DNA from: Monomorium pharaonis
Lineage: Eukaryota > Arthropoda > Insecta > Hymenoptera > Formicidae
NCBI RefSeq assembly: GCF_013373865.1
Contig: NC_050469.1
Location: forward strand, 26,028,046 to 26,092,045
DNA: 64,000 nucleotides
Direction of reading: 5' to 3'
Part shown: piece by piece, positions 39,653 to 53,100 of the stretch
Position numbering within the stretch: position 1 is the stretch's first letter
Layout: every line of letters begins with the position of its first letter
Made by a program: the position numbers and the translations under genes
Notes under the pieces: generated by a model
What the model was told of the DNA's origin: nothing
What the model saw: only the letters and a program-made list of their open reading frames with translations
Databases searched by the model: none

Positions 39653-41749
39653 GTAGGTCGGCGTTATTCTATGGCCAGTCCGCTGCCCAAGAATTTACGG
39701 ATGCAGCGGACTTTCGGACGACGAATAGGGGCTGACCAATTATCCCACACACCAGGCCGTACATTACCGCTGACAATAATTACAAGCGGCCGGAGCAGCA
39801 AGGAGGTACACCGCAAATTTTTAATTAACAAGCTGCCGGCGAGAGAAACAGGTTAAAATGGATAATTTGTAATGGCTTAACGTAATAACGCGCGCCTGCC
39901 ATTCATTAGCGTTCGATATTTACGTTTCCTGAATGTGTTTTATTAATGTGTTTTATGAAAAATTGTATTATACATCTTATGTCTCTTGTGTTATACCAAA
40001 TGTGTGTGTGTGTGTCTGATTTGTAACGCAATATTTTTTAACGAATGGATTTCTTTTGTCGAAAATCGCAATCAATTTTTCCTAAACAAATACGTGATAT
40101 CTATTATTGCCAAATAATTGATACATAACAAAAGAAAGAAATGACTTAAAGAACAAATCGATTGGTAAGAGCTTCCCGGTAAAATAAACCTCGGGAGAGA
40201 GAACGAAACAATCGCATCCTTCAACTCAATTTTAAGTGTACTGTAATTTAAAACAGAAGAACGTTAATTTAGGACTTAGATATAAAGATGTGTAATGCTA
40301 ATAACTAGAAAGTCGCAATAAATGACGATCTCTCTCGACATTTTCACTAAGGAAAGAAATGACACCGAATTAGCCAAAGAATCTGGGAAAATAATACGTT
40401 AGAAATAGAACACTGAAATTATTACTTCAATCTATATTTAATAAAAAAAAAAAGAATTCATTTAACGTGCCTGCGACAAGTAAATATGTACAATTCAGTT
40501 TATCGCAGGAAACGCAATATAAAATCACATTGTGACTTTTAATCACGCAAAATATTATATAACATATAGAACGTATTACAGTTTCTTGAACGGTATCCAC
40601 ATGACAGTACGTATTTGGAATGTCTTTCTTTCTTTTTTTTTTGTGGTCGCCCACCCGGAACTGTCAAGTGCATAATCATCGTTATTATTCGATTACTCCT
40701 GTCACTTAGGCTCTGCTATTTAATTAATGATCCTCGTACCACTTTATTATACACGTGACGCGCGCGGTACTCGTAGCGGCACCGAAAACGTCAGTTCGGA
40801 GTAAATAATGAAACGTTTTATTTCACGTCGATACATCATTTCGCGGCGAAAGTACGTTCGAGATGTCAAAGATGCGATAAGTATATCGATAAAGAGGATA
40901 ATTGGCAATTAAGAGGGACGAGCGTGTACAGTAAAAGACGAATGCCGGAATAGGCTTCGAATTTCGGGTCGTCGCGGACAAATCAACGCGCTTCACCATT
41001 TTCACTTTAGGAATGCAAGAAAGCATCGAGACGGCGATAATCAGCCAACCTGTTCGGCGTCAAATCGATTAACGATTCATTCCGCTGAATGAATCCTTTG
41101 AACGCCACGAGGACCCTCGAGGACACTCTTACGGCAAAGAGGAGAAAGAAACGAATTATCTCAGCGTTGCGCTCCTAAAGATCTATTTTCTCGCGTATCC
41201 GCATCTATATGTGATACTCTATGGATTTATTTCACGTGCAATTAAGCGAAATTGGCGCGAGCATCACATCTTTTCGGATTTAGAGAGAAACCACTTATAG
41301 ATGCAAAATTTGCTATTGGAATATAATTCTTTATGACATACACATTTTTTGCGTATTAAAATACATTTATGCACAAAGGAAGAATAGAAAACAGACACCT
41401 AAATTTTCGTTTTTATCGACTTATATATTGCTGCGGCAAATTAAACTCGTTTGAACGACCATTTGCGCGCTACATGCTATTATCCTTGATGGTAGAATCC
41501 GTTCTTCCACCGGACCATTTGTCATCTTGTCCTCGGCTGAAAATTTTCTCTACCAAACGAACTCTCCCGAAATATAACGTTTCTTCTTCGACATTAGCAT
41601 TTCTCGCGTTGTTTGGTTTTGAACGAAACTCGAATGTCTCAAGGGTGATCAGGAGCAGCGATCCTTCCCCCTCAATAAATCTACGAATCTCGCTTGAATA
41701 AAAAAAAAAAAAAAATGAAATACAATACGCGAGGATACCGCACTCCTCC

Positions 41750-42463
41750 TCGAACACCACCTCGGTATCGAAAGTGAGCCACTTTTTGCGCCGGATTCTC
41801 TCTACTTCAAAGAGCGAGTCGTCGTTTCAAGCATAGTTGAGCAACGAGATCGCTCGTAAAACGGAAGAGCGCGCGCGCGTTTCCGCCGCCTTCGCGACAA
41901 ACGTCCGAAACGTTCCGAGATTTCCGCCTCTTCGACACCTTTCCTTTCACGTCATCGAGGAAATTGTGCCAAAGGGGCGTCGCGTCCCCGCGTGATGCCC
42001 CCCCCCCCCTCGAACAAGACACAATGAGAGGAGACGATTATGTTCGCGTTCTGGAAAACGGACGCGAATAAATAAGCGCTCGCCTCGGTTTTTCCTCCGC
42101 ATCCGCGTAAAAAGGGAGCCCTCCTTTTAACGGCATCGTGCGTAAAAAAAAAAACTTTCACCGTTTCTTCTCACGATCTGAATAGTTCTCTCTAATCCGC
42201 ACCGCGAGGTCCGTTGATTAGAGGAGATTAGAGAAATATCGCCGATCGATCTCCATCACGATGAAAATGCAAAGTAAGTTTTTTTTTTCCCGGCGGATCC
42301 CGGACGCCTTTTTTAAACCGCCTTTGATCGTCTAATAATACGCATTTAAACGCGATTCATTTAAAACACATGATCCGTTTTCACTCGGCGATGTTAGCGC
42401 GACAATTTCACGCTATTTCTACTCGCGATCTAGCTCGGATAACGCGACGGGCAAAGACACGTC

Positions 42464-42494
<31 letters not shown>

Positions 42495-42640
42495 TTGTGG
42501 AGAGATCGCTCACAAACAATTAAATCGTACAGTCGGCGAGCGAATAATTGTCGGGATGGCGATCTCGGCCACATTATGCGAAAATAATCTGTCACACTTA
42601 ACACATATCGCGTACAAGCCGCGTCCCTCATAGTGTGTAC
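41750..42640. other. CpG-rich block without a recognised gene
   Basis: GC/CpG-rich stretch with many runs (eleven C at about 42001, a CT tract near 42473). Short open frames appear in all directions. Composition matches the other first-exon or promoter blocks in the window, but no linked coding exon was found. Confidence 0.4.
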
Positions 42641-44090
42641 CAGAAGATCAGTATAACAAAAAAGGAGCATTACTTTTATTGAATTCTAACTTTGTTTCCT
42701 CACATAGAGAAAAATTCAATCAAAATGGATCAAAGGGAAATTTGAAGAATTTTAAAAGATCCAATTTAAAATATATTTGCGCTGAAAAAAGAATGTCGAA
42801 GTATTGGAAAATATATTTCTGTATATAGATATTTTATAAAATATATCTCATTTAAAGAGATAACATATCCAACGTGTGTAAAAATAAATAATTTATTTGC
42901 TAGAAATAAATTTTTTATTTTGCCCATCAATTAATTTAATCAATTAATTAAAAAAAATGAGTTCTATTTTATAGAAATGTATATTTCGTTTTCGCAAATA
43001 AATTTTTTTTATGATAAATAAATATCAAAGAAAACGTTACAAGACATATTTGGTTCTCAGTACTTCGACATTTTTTTGTCAATATAAGGGAAACAAATTA
43101 TGTGTTTTCTCGTGCTTGCACGCCGCGCGAACTCAACTTCGTTGGAATCTCATCTCTCGATATTTTCAGCATTAAATAACACCATAATCAGTCTCAGTTT
43201 CGCTTTTAATAAGAGAGAAACTTTGTATAAAGTATGGAATATTAACTGACATCGTTATATAAATTTTGTGGAGTATCCTGCCATGGCACGCTCAGCTTTC
43301 TACGATTTTACACTTGAACCTAGCCCGACATTGCCAGATAGAAGATAAATATCACATACGATTACACACCATCGCGACATGCGAGCCATCGTCGTTTATC
43401 ACGAGCGGCTCCCGTCTTCCTCGTTGCGTTAAACCGCACGATGCAAGGCTCCTTTTAATATCAGTAAGTTTCACCGTGGCGCGCGGCGCGGCGGAAGTGA
43501 TGCGGCTCGCATTGTGAAAGCGCATATCGCGGATAATATATGCGGATGGCGAGCTTATTTCCACGGATGATCATGCATTAAGGATTGCCGCCATAATTCT
43601 CGCGATATTCGACTAAATTCTTCTTACAAACTATTAGATCAATACGATTTTTTTATATGAAGAAGATATTACACTATAAATTTTAAGAAAAATTTCTCTT
43701 TGTAACAATTTCTCTTTGTTGTTTAGAGACTGGTAAAAAGCTGAGATGTAATAGAATTTATTGTTATAGAAACTGACAATTAGCTAAAACGTATTTGTAT
43801 AGATTGTAAAAATTTTTATCATTTTATTATTTTAAAAAATATTATAAACATATAAACATGTATTTTATCTAATTTTTTAGATGTAATAAAGTTACCATTA
43901 AAACAAACGTTTAAGAAAAAAAATTTATTCATTAAATGTAAAATTGAAAATTCCATCTTGTGATTAATGCACAATTTATTATAATTACCAGGATTTTAGT
44001 GACGCATAGTATTTATTTATAATTGTAAATGAAAGTACTATTGATTGTATTATAAATTTTTGTCGTAGTAAGTGTAGGACGCTTGTGACA

Positions 44091-44433
44091 ATGATGCGTG
44101 GGCTCATCCTCGAGGTATGTCAAGGAAAACGAGTGTGCCGAACAATATTGGAAAACGTCGTGAAGGCCTTTCTGCATCGTACCATACGCGTAGGATACAT
44201 ACATACAACGTGTTCACAATACCGAATGATCTTGCTGATGGCGGGCGCAGCTTGATACCCCGAGGACGCGGGAGCTCCTCTTGAAAGTCGAGAACAAGAT
44301 AGGAATTAAGGAAACATTTGTACGCGCGCGCGATCCGTATGATCCGGTTGGCGATCCGATCAGCAAAGAAATGAATGCCGAAGAGATGTTTCGCGATTTC
44401 AAGTTTCTTCAGAATACTTGTGTTGCGTTCTAA
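44091..44433 (+). CDS. Coding-like fragment or small gene of unknown family
   Basis: The frame from 44251 to the TAA at 44431-44433 encodes 60 residues of well-balanced composition (segments RELLLKVENKIGIKETFVRA and DPYDPVGDPISKEM), unlike the AT-rich noise around it. A start ATG at 44091, a donor GAG|GTATGT after 44114 and an acceptor GGCGCAG ending 44250 give an in-phase 68-residue product (24 + 183 nt). The acceptor lacks a good pyrimidine tract, so the first exon may be elsewhere. The intervening DNA is itself open in another frame, so a frameshifted, decayed gene is also possible. I do not recognise the protein. Confidence 0.33.
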
Positions 44434-47400
44434 AATCCAGGATTAAAAAGAGTCCCACGTTTTACTGTTAAGGTCATATAATCTGCAAATGTCCAGTTTT
44501 TTTTTTAAAGACGAAGGATATAATTTATAGAGATCTTGTGCAAGTTTTTAGATAGTCAAGCGTTTTAACGACTAGGAGATTTTTTATTAATTAATGAGCT
44601 GTAAACCTGCCGATTAATTTATTAACTATGTTAAAGCTAATAAATAACTTTTTATAGCGGATGCATTTAATAATATAATTTTATTATTATTTTAACTAAA
44701 TAATTGCTTTTTGTAATTACTTCTCCATCGCTTTATAAAATCATTACTTATAATGACCAAAAACACAAAAAAACTTTTTAATAATTAGTTATTATGTAAT
44801 CTCTTATTAAAAACTTGTAATACAAACTTTATTGGTATTAATTATTAAACTTAAATCTTTTTACATATTAATTATTATTTTAATTATTATAATTATCATT
44901 TTTATTAACCTTCTGCAGCTTCTGCCTTAAATACGGATATATACAAAAAATAAAAAGAACTTTTTATATATTATAATTGTATAATAACATCCCTAAATGT
45001 TAAAAGAGTATTCTAGTCAAATTTTTATAAGATATTTTATAAGACATAAAAATTCTTTACAAATATAATCATTTGTCTGATAAATAGTCTGATTAAACAG
45101 CGAAAAGCAAGATAATCTACAAAGGATATTAAAATAATAATTTATAGATAAACATAAAAAGATATTAAACACATATACAGACGATTGAATTTAATGAATA
45201 CACTTACTTTTTCTTCGTACCGTTAGATTGTAATCTACTGCTGCAGAGCTAACTCGATAATAGTTTTACGAAGACAGAATGAGCATTTATGAAGTGTGAA
45301 ATTGGATTTTAAAAGAAGGCAATTAACAATCCCCGCCGACCATCGACGTTTAAGATACAACGAAAGTGGTACGTCTAATTTACAAGTCACCGGGCGAAAA
45401 CAAATTGAAATTTATCGGCGCGCCCGGATCACTTTGCTTTTGAAAAAGGATTAACCGGCAGTCGTCTCGTATTCCAAATTGTTTATATTAGATTTCCATA
45501 ACAGGCACGCCGAAAGCCGGATGTTGACCCTTCGGAACTGAAAAGAGAAACTCGTTACATGATCTCTACATGGATCACAACCGAGACTTCTCTCTCTTCG
45601 CTCACATCAAGATGAACTTTCCACCTGCCAAGAGGCAATAAAACAATGACACTGAAACAAACATATAAATCACATCATGATACAGTTTATAGTTTTTGAC
45701 AACAATTATCAGTAAATGTGTGTACAAATCTTTTTATCCAATCTTCATTTTTAATATTGAAATCTATTTCTATATCTGTCTGTTTAAACGTGTTTCATAG
45801 AAGCCAATATTGATGCGCACTAAATCACGTGCTCACGATTACGATTTCCGGAGAAAAACGAAATAAAAGTTCTCATGACCGTAGGTGATGGAGAGGGATT
45901 TAATGCACGTGCAATTTATTCGACTGCGATAATACGCTGTATTAGTCACGTGCTGTATTCAAGAGAACTGCAATTTCTCTCTTTCTCCTCTCGCGTTTAT
46001 GCGTTACTATGGGCCACACTTACCTACTGATCCATATTACTCAAGCGGCAGTATTCAAACCATCGTAAGAAATTTAAAGGTTTAAATCTTTTGGGAAATC
46101 TGTCAATTTTTGTAATGTTGAAATACCTTAATATTAAATCCATATATTTATGTATGTGTGATAGATCTTGAAAAACTCAGTGTAGTTATACTAAATGAAA
46201 TTAGTAAGGAATCTATTTATCAAACAAATTATTTTTAATGATTCTTTTTTAATCTTCTGTCTTCTTTATTCTAATTGTTTTTATCTTTCAATTACAGTCT
46301 TATCTATCTTGTTTTTTTGATTTTTCTGATATTAATATCTTTATTTTTAGTAATGTTTTTCTTATCTCTTATTTTTTTTAATTTTTTATATTTATTGTTC
46401 TGTTGCATAATGTGTGAAATATTAAAATATGATAGTAAATACTCATATCAGTGAGAGAGAAAGAGAGAGAATAATGCAATAAAAAATAATAAAAATTTTT
46501 GATTGATTATGTTATATCATAATTATATTGTATGTACATATACATATATATGTATATATATTTTTTTAATAGTAGAACAATCATAAACATGAAACAAATG
46601 ACAAGTGCTAACAAATAACGAGTTATTGTTCTCGTGTACTAATTAATTTTTAAAAGTAACATAGTTATGAATAATTTAGTACAAAATTAAATGTATACAA
46701 ATGGCAGATAAAATATTTTGCTGTTTCTTCTCGCTATTACTTGCCCAGAATCTCTAAAAAAGTGAAAGTAAATTCTTTGAAATATTTATACCTTTATATT
46801 TCTTAATTCTACAGAGATTACTTTGTCCCGTATTATTTCGAAATAACTGTACGTATATTTCAACGTATCATTATAACACATATTTATTAAATGCAAATAA
46901 TTTTAAAATTTAATTTTAATAGTTCTACATTACAAGCCGAATGTAATTCATTCGTAATTATTAAAACTATATGTTACATAATTTATATTGAAAAAAATCG
47001 TTTAAAGAAATAACAAAAATAAATAACACACAGCGATAATAAAACATTAATAATATTTCGATATGTATACGCATTATTCCGAAGATCCTTCAAGTGTGTG
47101 GACAAGAAGAATCGACTATCGATTAAAAGCAAAAGAGATCAAAGAGATTTCATCAGCGGAGGAACACGTGATACTTGCGGCCCGCGGCCAGAATAGGACG
47201 TTACACAGGTGTGCATCGTCGTCGTCGTTGTCATTTAACCGATCGACTTTCACTGGCGGGTCTCTGAACTCGCTGCCGGCCTCTCACGAAGAACGTCTCT
47301 TCCGGTTCGTCCCGAACCGGCCCCTCGTTCGTGAACTTGAAAATTAAACCGGCTGCCGCCGAAGTTTTCGCGCGTCTCCGGAATCCCGTTGATAAAGATC

Positions 47401-48474
47401 TGTGCCCGATAATTAAAATCTTTGCTTGCACAAGGTAGAGAGACCACGTATGGCGGAACAATGGTACGACGAAATGTGTATGAAAATGCAATAAAACTAC
47501 TGCTCTGTGTGACTTTTCTGACGAGTCATTTTCAACGCGGCGGAAAAGAACAATTATGTTTGACATGATTTATTTAATTCATAAGTAGGCAACAGAGAAC
47601 AATACAATATCTCCGAAATTTTTGCACTTATGCACTTTATGATTTCTAAGAGACAAGTATCACGAAAAAATAAAAAATACACTAAATGCAAATGAGATAT
47701 TAAACAGATATGACAGAAGCGTTTGAAACTGCGAAACAGATTAATGTAAATGTTGCCATAAAATATCATTGTGAATTTCTACTCTTTTGTTTTTAATTTA
47801 TCCGTGGAAAGTGTAGAATATATTCGGAATAAGATATTAATTTAGAGAAACGAATCTTTGCCAATAACAGCCACTGGAGAACGTGGTAACATCTTCATCC
47901 GCATATATTCATACTTTGAAAATTAAATAAAGACATTTCAACGTTATTTACATTAAAAATTTCTATCTATATTTTATAAAATTATTAATTTCTTTCCATA
48001 ATCAATTTAATTTAATTAATATTTGTTTATTTAAAAAGAAAGAAGATAAATTTGTAAAGATCTACAAATTCAAAAAATCAAAGAATTTATAAAATCTAAG
48101 ATTTTTTTATAATTCTTAAAAATATTGCTATATAAAATTTTCGTATTTTGAAAATCTTAAAATTATATCCGAAATCAGATCTGAAAATACAAGATGAAAG
48201 CGGTGCAAAATTAAGAAATAAAGAACAAAATATGAGAACTGAGAAAGTATAAACAGGAGAGGAAACCGGAGATAAAGATATAATGACTTGGTTCAATCGT
48301 CGTCCTGAATGTGCAAATTCTTCTTGGTCGGATAATTGGAACAAACGGAAGTAACGCATTATTGCTGAAAATTAATTTTGCCACAGCATAAATAAAAAAT
48401 TACTTTAATATGCAGAGGTATGCAAAAGATTTTTCATTTTTAATGACACGTATTTCTATACATTATATTTCTCT

Positions 48475-48477
<3 letters not shown>

Positions 48478-48539
<62 letters not shown>
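48478..48539. repeat. (CT)n microsatellite
   Basis: About 31 CT units. Confidence 0.95.
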
Positions 48540-48541
<2 letters not shown>

Positions 48542-49300
48542 ATAGCTTTGGTACCACCTAGTCACTTAATTTTATAATTATGTTTTTTAAATTTTATTCT
48601 TCAATTTTGTGCAATTTGTTTAGTTTTTAATTGTTTGTGTTCTATGTTATCATTTTTTATTTTTATATTATTCTTGTCATTTTATTGCTTACTTTTTTCT
48701 GTATTAGTGTTGTATTATCTTTCTCGTTTATGAAAAGCTTATCCTAGAATGTCAATAATTGCTGTTTATCTGCCCTTTTCTCTCTCTCTCTTTCTATTCT
48801 TTTTTAATCAATAAAATATTTTCAGTAACTTATATAAATGTTCTTCTAAAAAAGTTGTTCATGCGACATAATGAATTTTGTTTTTGCTAAACAGTATCTT
48901 TGACATTTAAACTGAGATCTCAGATTTGCATAGAAACTACAAATTAAATACAGGTCCTCTTTCTCATATTTTTGGCACACAAAAAATGAAAGACGAACAT
49001 ATCTCAAATGGCTGAAAGAAACTCTGAAAAAGAATTCTCTGAAGAGAAGACTGCTTTTTTTCTTAAATACGGCATAGTTTTCTCTTCCATTTAACACTTG
49101 CCACACTTAAATCGTGTACAGAAACATCTTCAGTGGCACGTGCCTTCCTTCTTCCGCTTTTGCAAATAAATCATAAAATATGTAAAGGTAAAAAAAAGAA
49201 TTATTTTCCTTTCGGAAAGATTAACGCTTATCATTTGTGTAATACGTACTAATAAAAATTAACAACGTAATACTATCAGTAATTTGAGTTCTCCCGACTG

Positions 49301-49800
49301 TCTCCCCTCAGGGATGACGAACGATAAGAGAAGAATCAGCCTTCTCTCTACCCTTCCTCCGGAAGGGTTAAGCACGGACGTCTCACGTGGCTACGGAAGA
49401 AGAAGACGGAGGCGGGCGCGCGAGAAGTAGGTCGGAGAGAAGTCTCGCTCATACGTTGATCGGGCGCACGAGGAGCCGCCGGCCGAGCGGCTCCGTCAGT
49501 CTCGCGAAGATATTCCGGGAGTCAACAGGTGCGATAGGAGCCAGGGAGCACTCCAGTAAGAGAGCCCCTTCTTCCTCTTTTCTCACGTCACTTTCGTCAC
49601 GCTTGTCTGAAGGAACCGGAGCGGAGATACGCGCTAGACGTTTCCTAATTCACGACGACGACGACAGTCGGTGACAGTTGCATATCATGCAGTCCTGAAG
49701 AAAGTATCTTCGTTTTTCCCCCCGCGGATCTCGCGCATCTCTCTCCGCGCCGCCTTGTACTTCTCATTTATCACAGAGACTGCGAGAAAATCCAGGAAAC
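49301..49800 (+). promoter_or_regulatory. CpG-rich 5' region of gene E
   Basis: GC/CpG-rich DNA begins at about 49310 and runs directly into the first coding exon at 49801. It is the likely promoter and 5' untranslated region. An ATG-less open frame at 49387-49674 is Ser/Arg-rich and looks spurious. No TATA box was recognised. Confidence 0.5.
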
Positions 49801-50137
49801 ATGGCGACGATGAGAAGATACCAGGTAAATATTTTTTTCTTTTTTTCTTTTTTCTTTATTTTTATTGTTTAAGTATACGTGTGACGCGCATCTTGAGTTT
49901 TGGATGACGTGATTTTGGTAGAAAGTTTTGTGAATCCCACCGATGCGCGTTTTGAAGAGTTGTTAAACGGGACGTAACTTGGAAGAGTGGCAAAAGTGTC
50001 TTTTTTTTTTACTTTTCAATAGGGAAATTATTAATTTACTGAGAAATCCGTGTCTCGCGAAATATTTCAAATTATACGCAACATCTACATTAGAAAAATC
50101 GTTTCTTCGGGCAAAAGTACACTGGAAAAAAAAATAA

Positions 50138-50168
<31 letters not shown>

Positions 50169-53100
50169 AAGATATGTAGTTGCGGGCTGCCAACTACAGA
50201 TATACTCAATACAATAATATATGCATATGCTATTGCAGTATCAACACTGTACTTGCATTAATAGCAAATATTATTGTATTGAGTATTTTATGTAGTTGGC
50301 AGCCCGCAATTACATATGTTATTGGCTATATTGCTTTTTTTTATGTGTAAACATTTTTTCATTGCTATGACAACCAGGTATGATTTTATTGCCCCCTTTT
50401 TTAAATAGTCGACAACTTTTTCTAGAATTAGAACATAATAATCTCACCTGCTGAAACTCTTATGAATGAGACACCAAAAAGACCACACGATTAATAAGTT
50501 CGTAAACAACGTGCGGATAGGCCGTCGGTTCCGTTGGTTACGTAAATGTATATACGCGGCTTATCTCCGCTCGTGATCGGCGCTATAACAAACCGTGAAC
50601 GATACCGCACGGTAGATCGCAGGTTAATCTCGATCATCTCACGCATGCCCGCGCTTAATCGATCGGCACGCGTGACGAAATCCGATCTCGACGATCGGCG
50701 TTGGAGCGCGGGCGGTTTCCAGACGAATGAACGCGGCGGTCATTGGGATAAAAACTAGATCTAGGCTTAATTGCCGTGCAATTAATGTCGACCCGTGGAT
50801 TTTCTGGAGCGGAAACCACGAGTGACATGCATCAGTGTGCCATGCGTATCGTTGCCGCTGCGTATTTTGACCTCGCTTTAACGCGTAGCGTTAACTGACC
50901 GGGATCCCTTTTGTGTCTCGCACAAAATGAAATTCGATTCTTCCGATGGAAGGATAGAAGACTATTTTTCATTGGAAAATAAGTAAATAACAATTAATTA
51001 ATTATTAAATTCTTTGAACTTTAGTACATAAGGTCTTAGATTTAAATAAAGAGATATACAAAGAGACGTATACAAATAGAGAATCATACAAGTATAAAAT
51101 TTTGTAATTAAATAAAATTAAAAAAACGTATACGTTTAATAGCTAGAGGAATAATCTAGAATATATTAATTATTAAATTTAAGAATTTTCTAGTTGCGAC
51201 AAAATATAAATATAATTATTGATTGGATTCCGATTTTACAATATCCTGGTAAAGTTCTAAATTATTTCAAATGTATAATTTTGAAACTGTAACTTAACTT
51301 TTATTTTTAAAGTGTTCCCACTATTCAATTAATTTCAATCAATTAAATTTTAATCCTTACATAAGTATATGAGGTGAGTGAATAAATAACCGTTGCTATG
51401 GAAATTAACACAATTACAAAGAAAACACTTCGTCGACCATATCGATATCAGACAATAGTTGACAATCGTCTATCGAAAGTCATCGGGATGGAAAAAGTGG
51501 ATCGTCTCGCGTATTCCCCGTTGACGTCGTAAATGTACGACACGCGCCGGCCCGGCCGTTAGACGAGTTCACGCACACGCGTGTTTCGCGCAAAATGTGC
51601 ACGGGGAAAGCATGTCGTTCCATTTCACTTGCCGGTGGAGCACGCTCGGTCCAGAGCAACCTTTCACGATTTTATTTCATTTTATCCGCTTTTTACGCGT
51701 ACGCGATTAGAAAGTATTTTTTTTCCGCTGTAACACACGTCAAACACTTCAAGTGCACGTACTTCAACGGCCGGATGTCCGGAGGTTTTCTCATTAACGA
51801 GGACTTTGAGTTGATTTCTAAAGATTCCACACTAAATAACGGCGCTCTTCAACGATATGGGACTAATTTATTAATTAACCGGCGCAAATGTATTAATTAA
51901 CCGGCGAATATAACGCCGTAACCATCGATCCCCGAGAAAGTATCTCTCTACTGTCAATTTTGTGATCTACATATTCGCGTTTCTTCCGTTACGCTTCCGT
52001 CACCTAGTTTCGGGATACACGTCGAGATGATATTTTATAATTCGCACGATGAGTCGGTTGCAAATTTACGGAGCAATCGCGCGCGGATTGTCAGCTGCGC
52101 GTAATTCCAATCAGGGATAATCGTCACGTTTGATAATAGAAAGTAACCCGCGCCGGTCGGTTACTACATTGCTATTTTCTAATGCCGAGAAAGAATGCCG
52201 GCAATCTCACAACGGGCTATTAAATTTCTCTCGTCGCCGAACCGCTGGAGCGTTGCGCCGATCCGATGACTCGACCGATTCATCCGTTACGAATATAAAT
52301 CGACGATGCGCCGACGAGAGATGCGAGCTGAGAGCCGCGCAGATAAATATTTGCCGGTGTATATTCATTCGCGAATGTAAGCGCGCAGGCGAACTCCGGA
52401 TTTCTAGGGACTCGTAAGGCCGACTTTCGAAAACCTTTTTAAAACTCATTTCGCATTCCGGTCGTCTCCGTTTGTTCTTCAATTGTCGCGAAGCGCAATC
52501 ATGCATGTACGAAACATCAAATGCTCTCGCGAAAAAATTACGGTGCATAGGTCTCTGATTATGGTAAGTGTCGCGCCGGTGAAAATTATCGAATTGAAGT
52601 CGATCGTAAATTGATCAATTAAATTCTACAAGTTTGCACAGATTTAATATAGTCCAGACAAAAGATATAAACAAAAGATTTGTTCGATTAATTCAAAAGT
52701 AAAAAAAAAATTATTTGGTTCAAATTTTTCGGACAATTCGATTTTAAGCAATGATCGATCCGTATATTGATTTGTTATATCTAAAGTTTGGGTAATTTGA
52801 ACGGCAAAGAAGATTAAAAACACAGTGTGCATTCAAAACAAAAGAACAGATTTTCACGAGTCTTTTTTCTCTACACTAATCCTTTCTAAAAAAGGGTAGG
52901 GCATCGATACTCGCATCTCTCAAAGTATTGTTGTCGCTTTTCCGCGATGCCGATTGGTTCTCTCGTTGCGCTTACTTCGTGTTGCGAGAGTAATCATTGC
53001 GATTGAATTTTGACAGCTGTCAAATTTGTATAAATGGTTATCTATACCGGAAGAGACGGGGAGAGACGGGGAGAGACCGGGAGAGACCGGGAGAGACGGG

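Larger units (their letters stand above)
38977..49300. other. Ten-kilobase gene-poor interval between genes D and E
   Basis: The start holds the D 3' untranslated region, with an AATAAA-type signal near 39362. Supported content is limited to a TATA/GC block (39500-39860), CpG-rich DNA at 41750-42640, a coding-like fragment at 44091-44433 and CT repeats. Balanced-composition patches at 40620-41260, 45290-46080 and 47050-47560 gave no convincing exon. The rest is AT-rich with nothing seen. Confidence 0.5.

Noticed and set aside
51595..51900. 101-codon ATG frame in gene E intron 1
   Set aside because: No recognisable features and overlapping GC-rich non-coding sequence.
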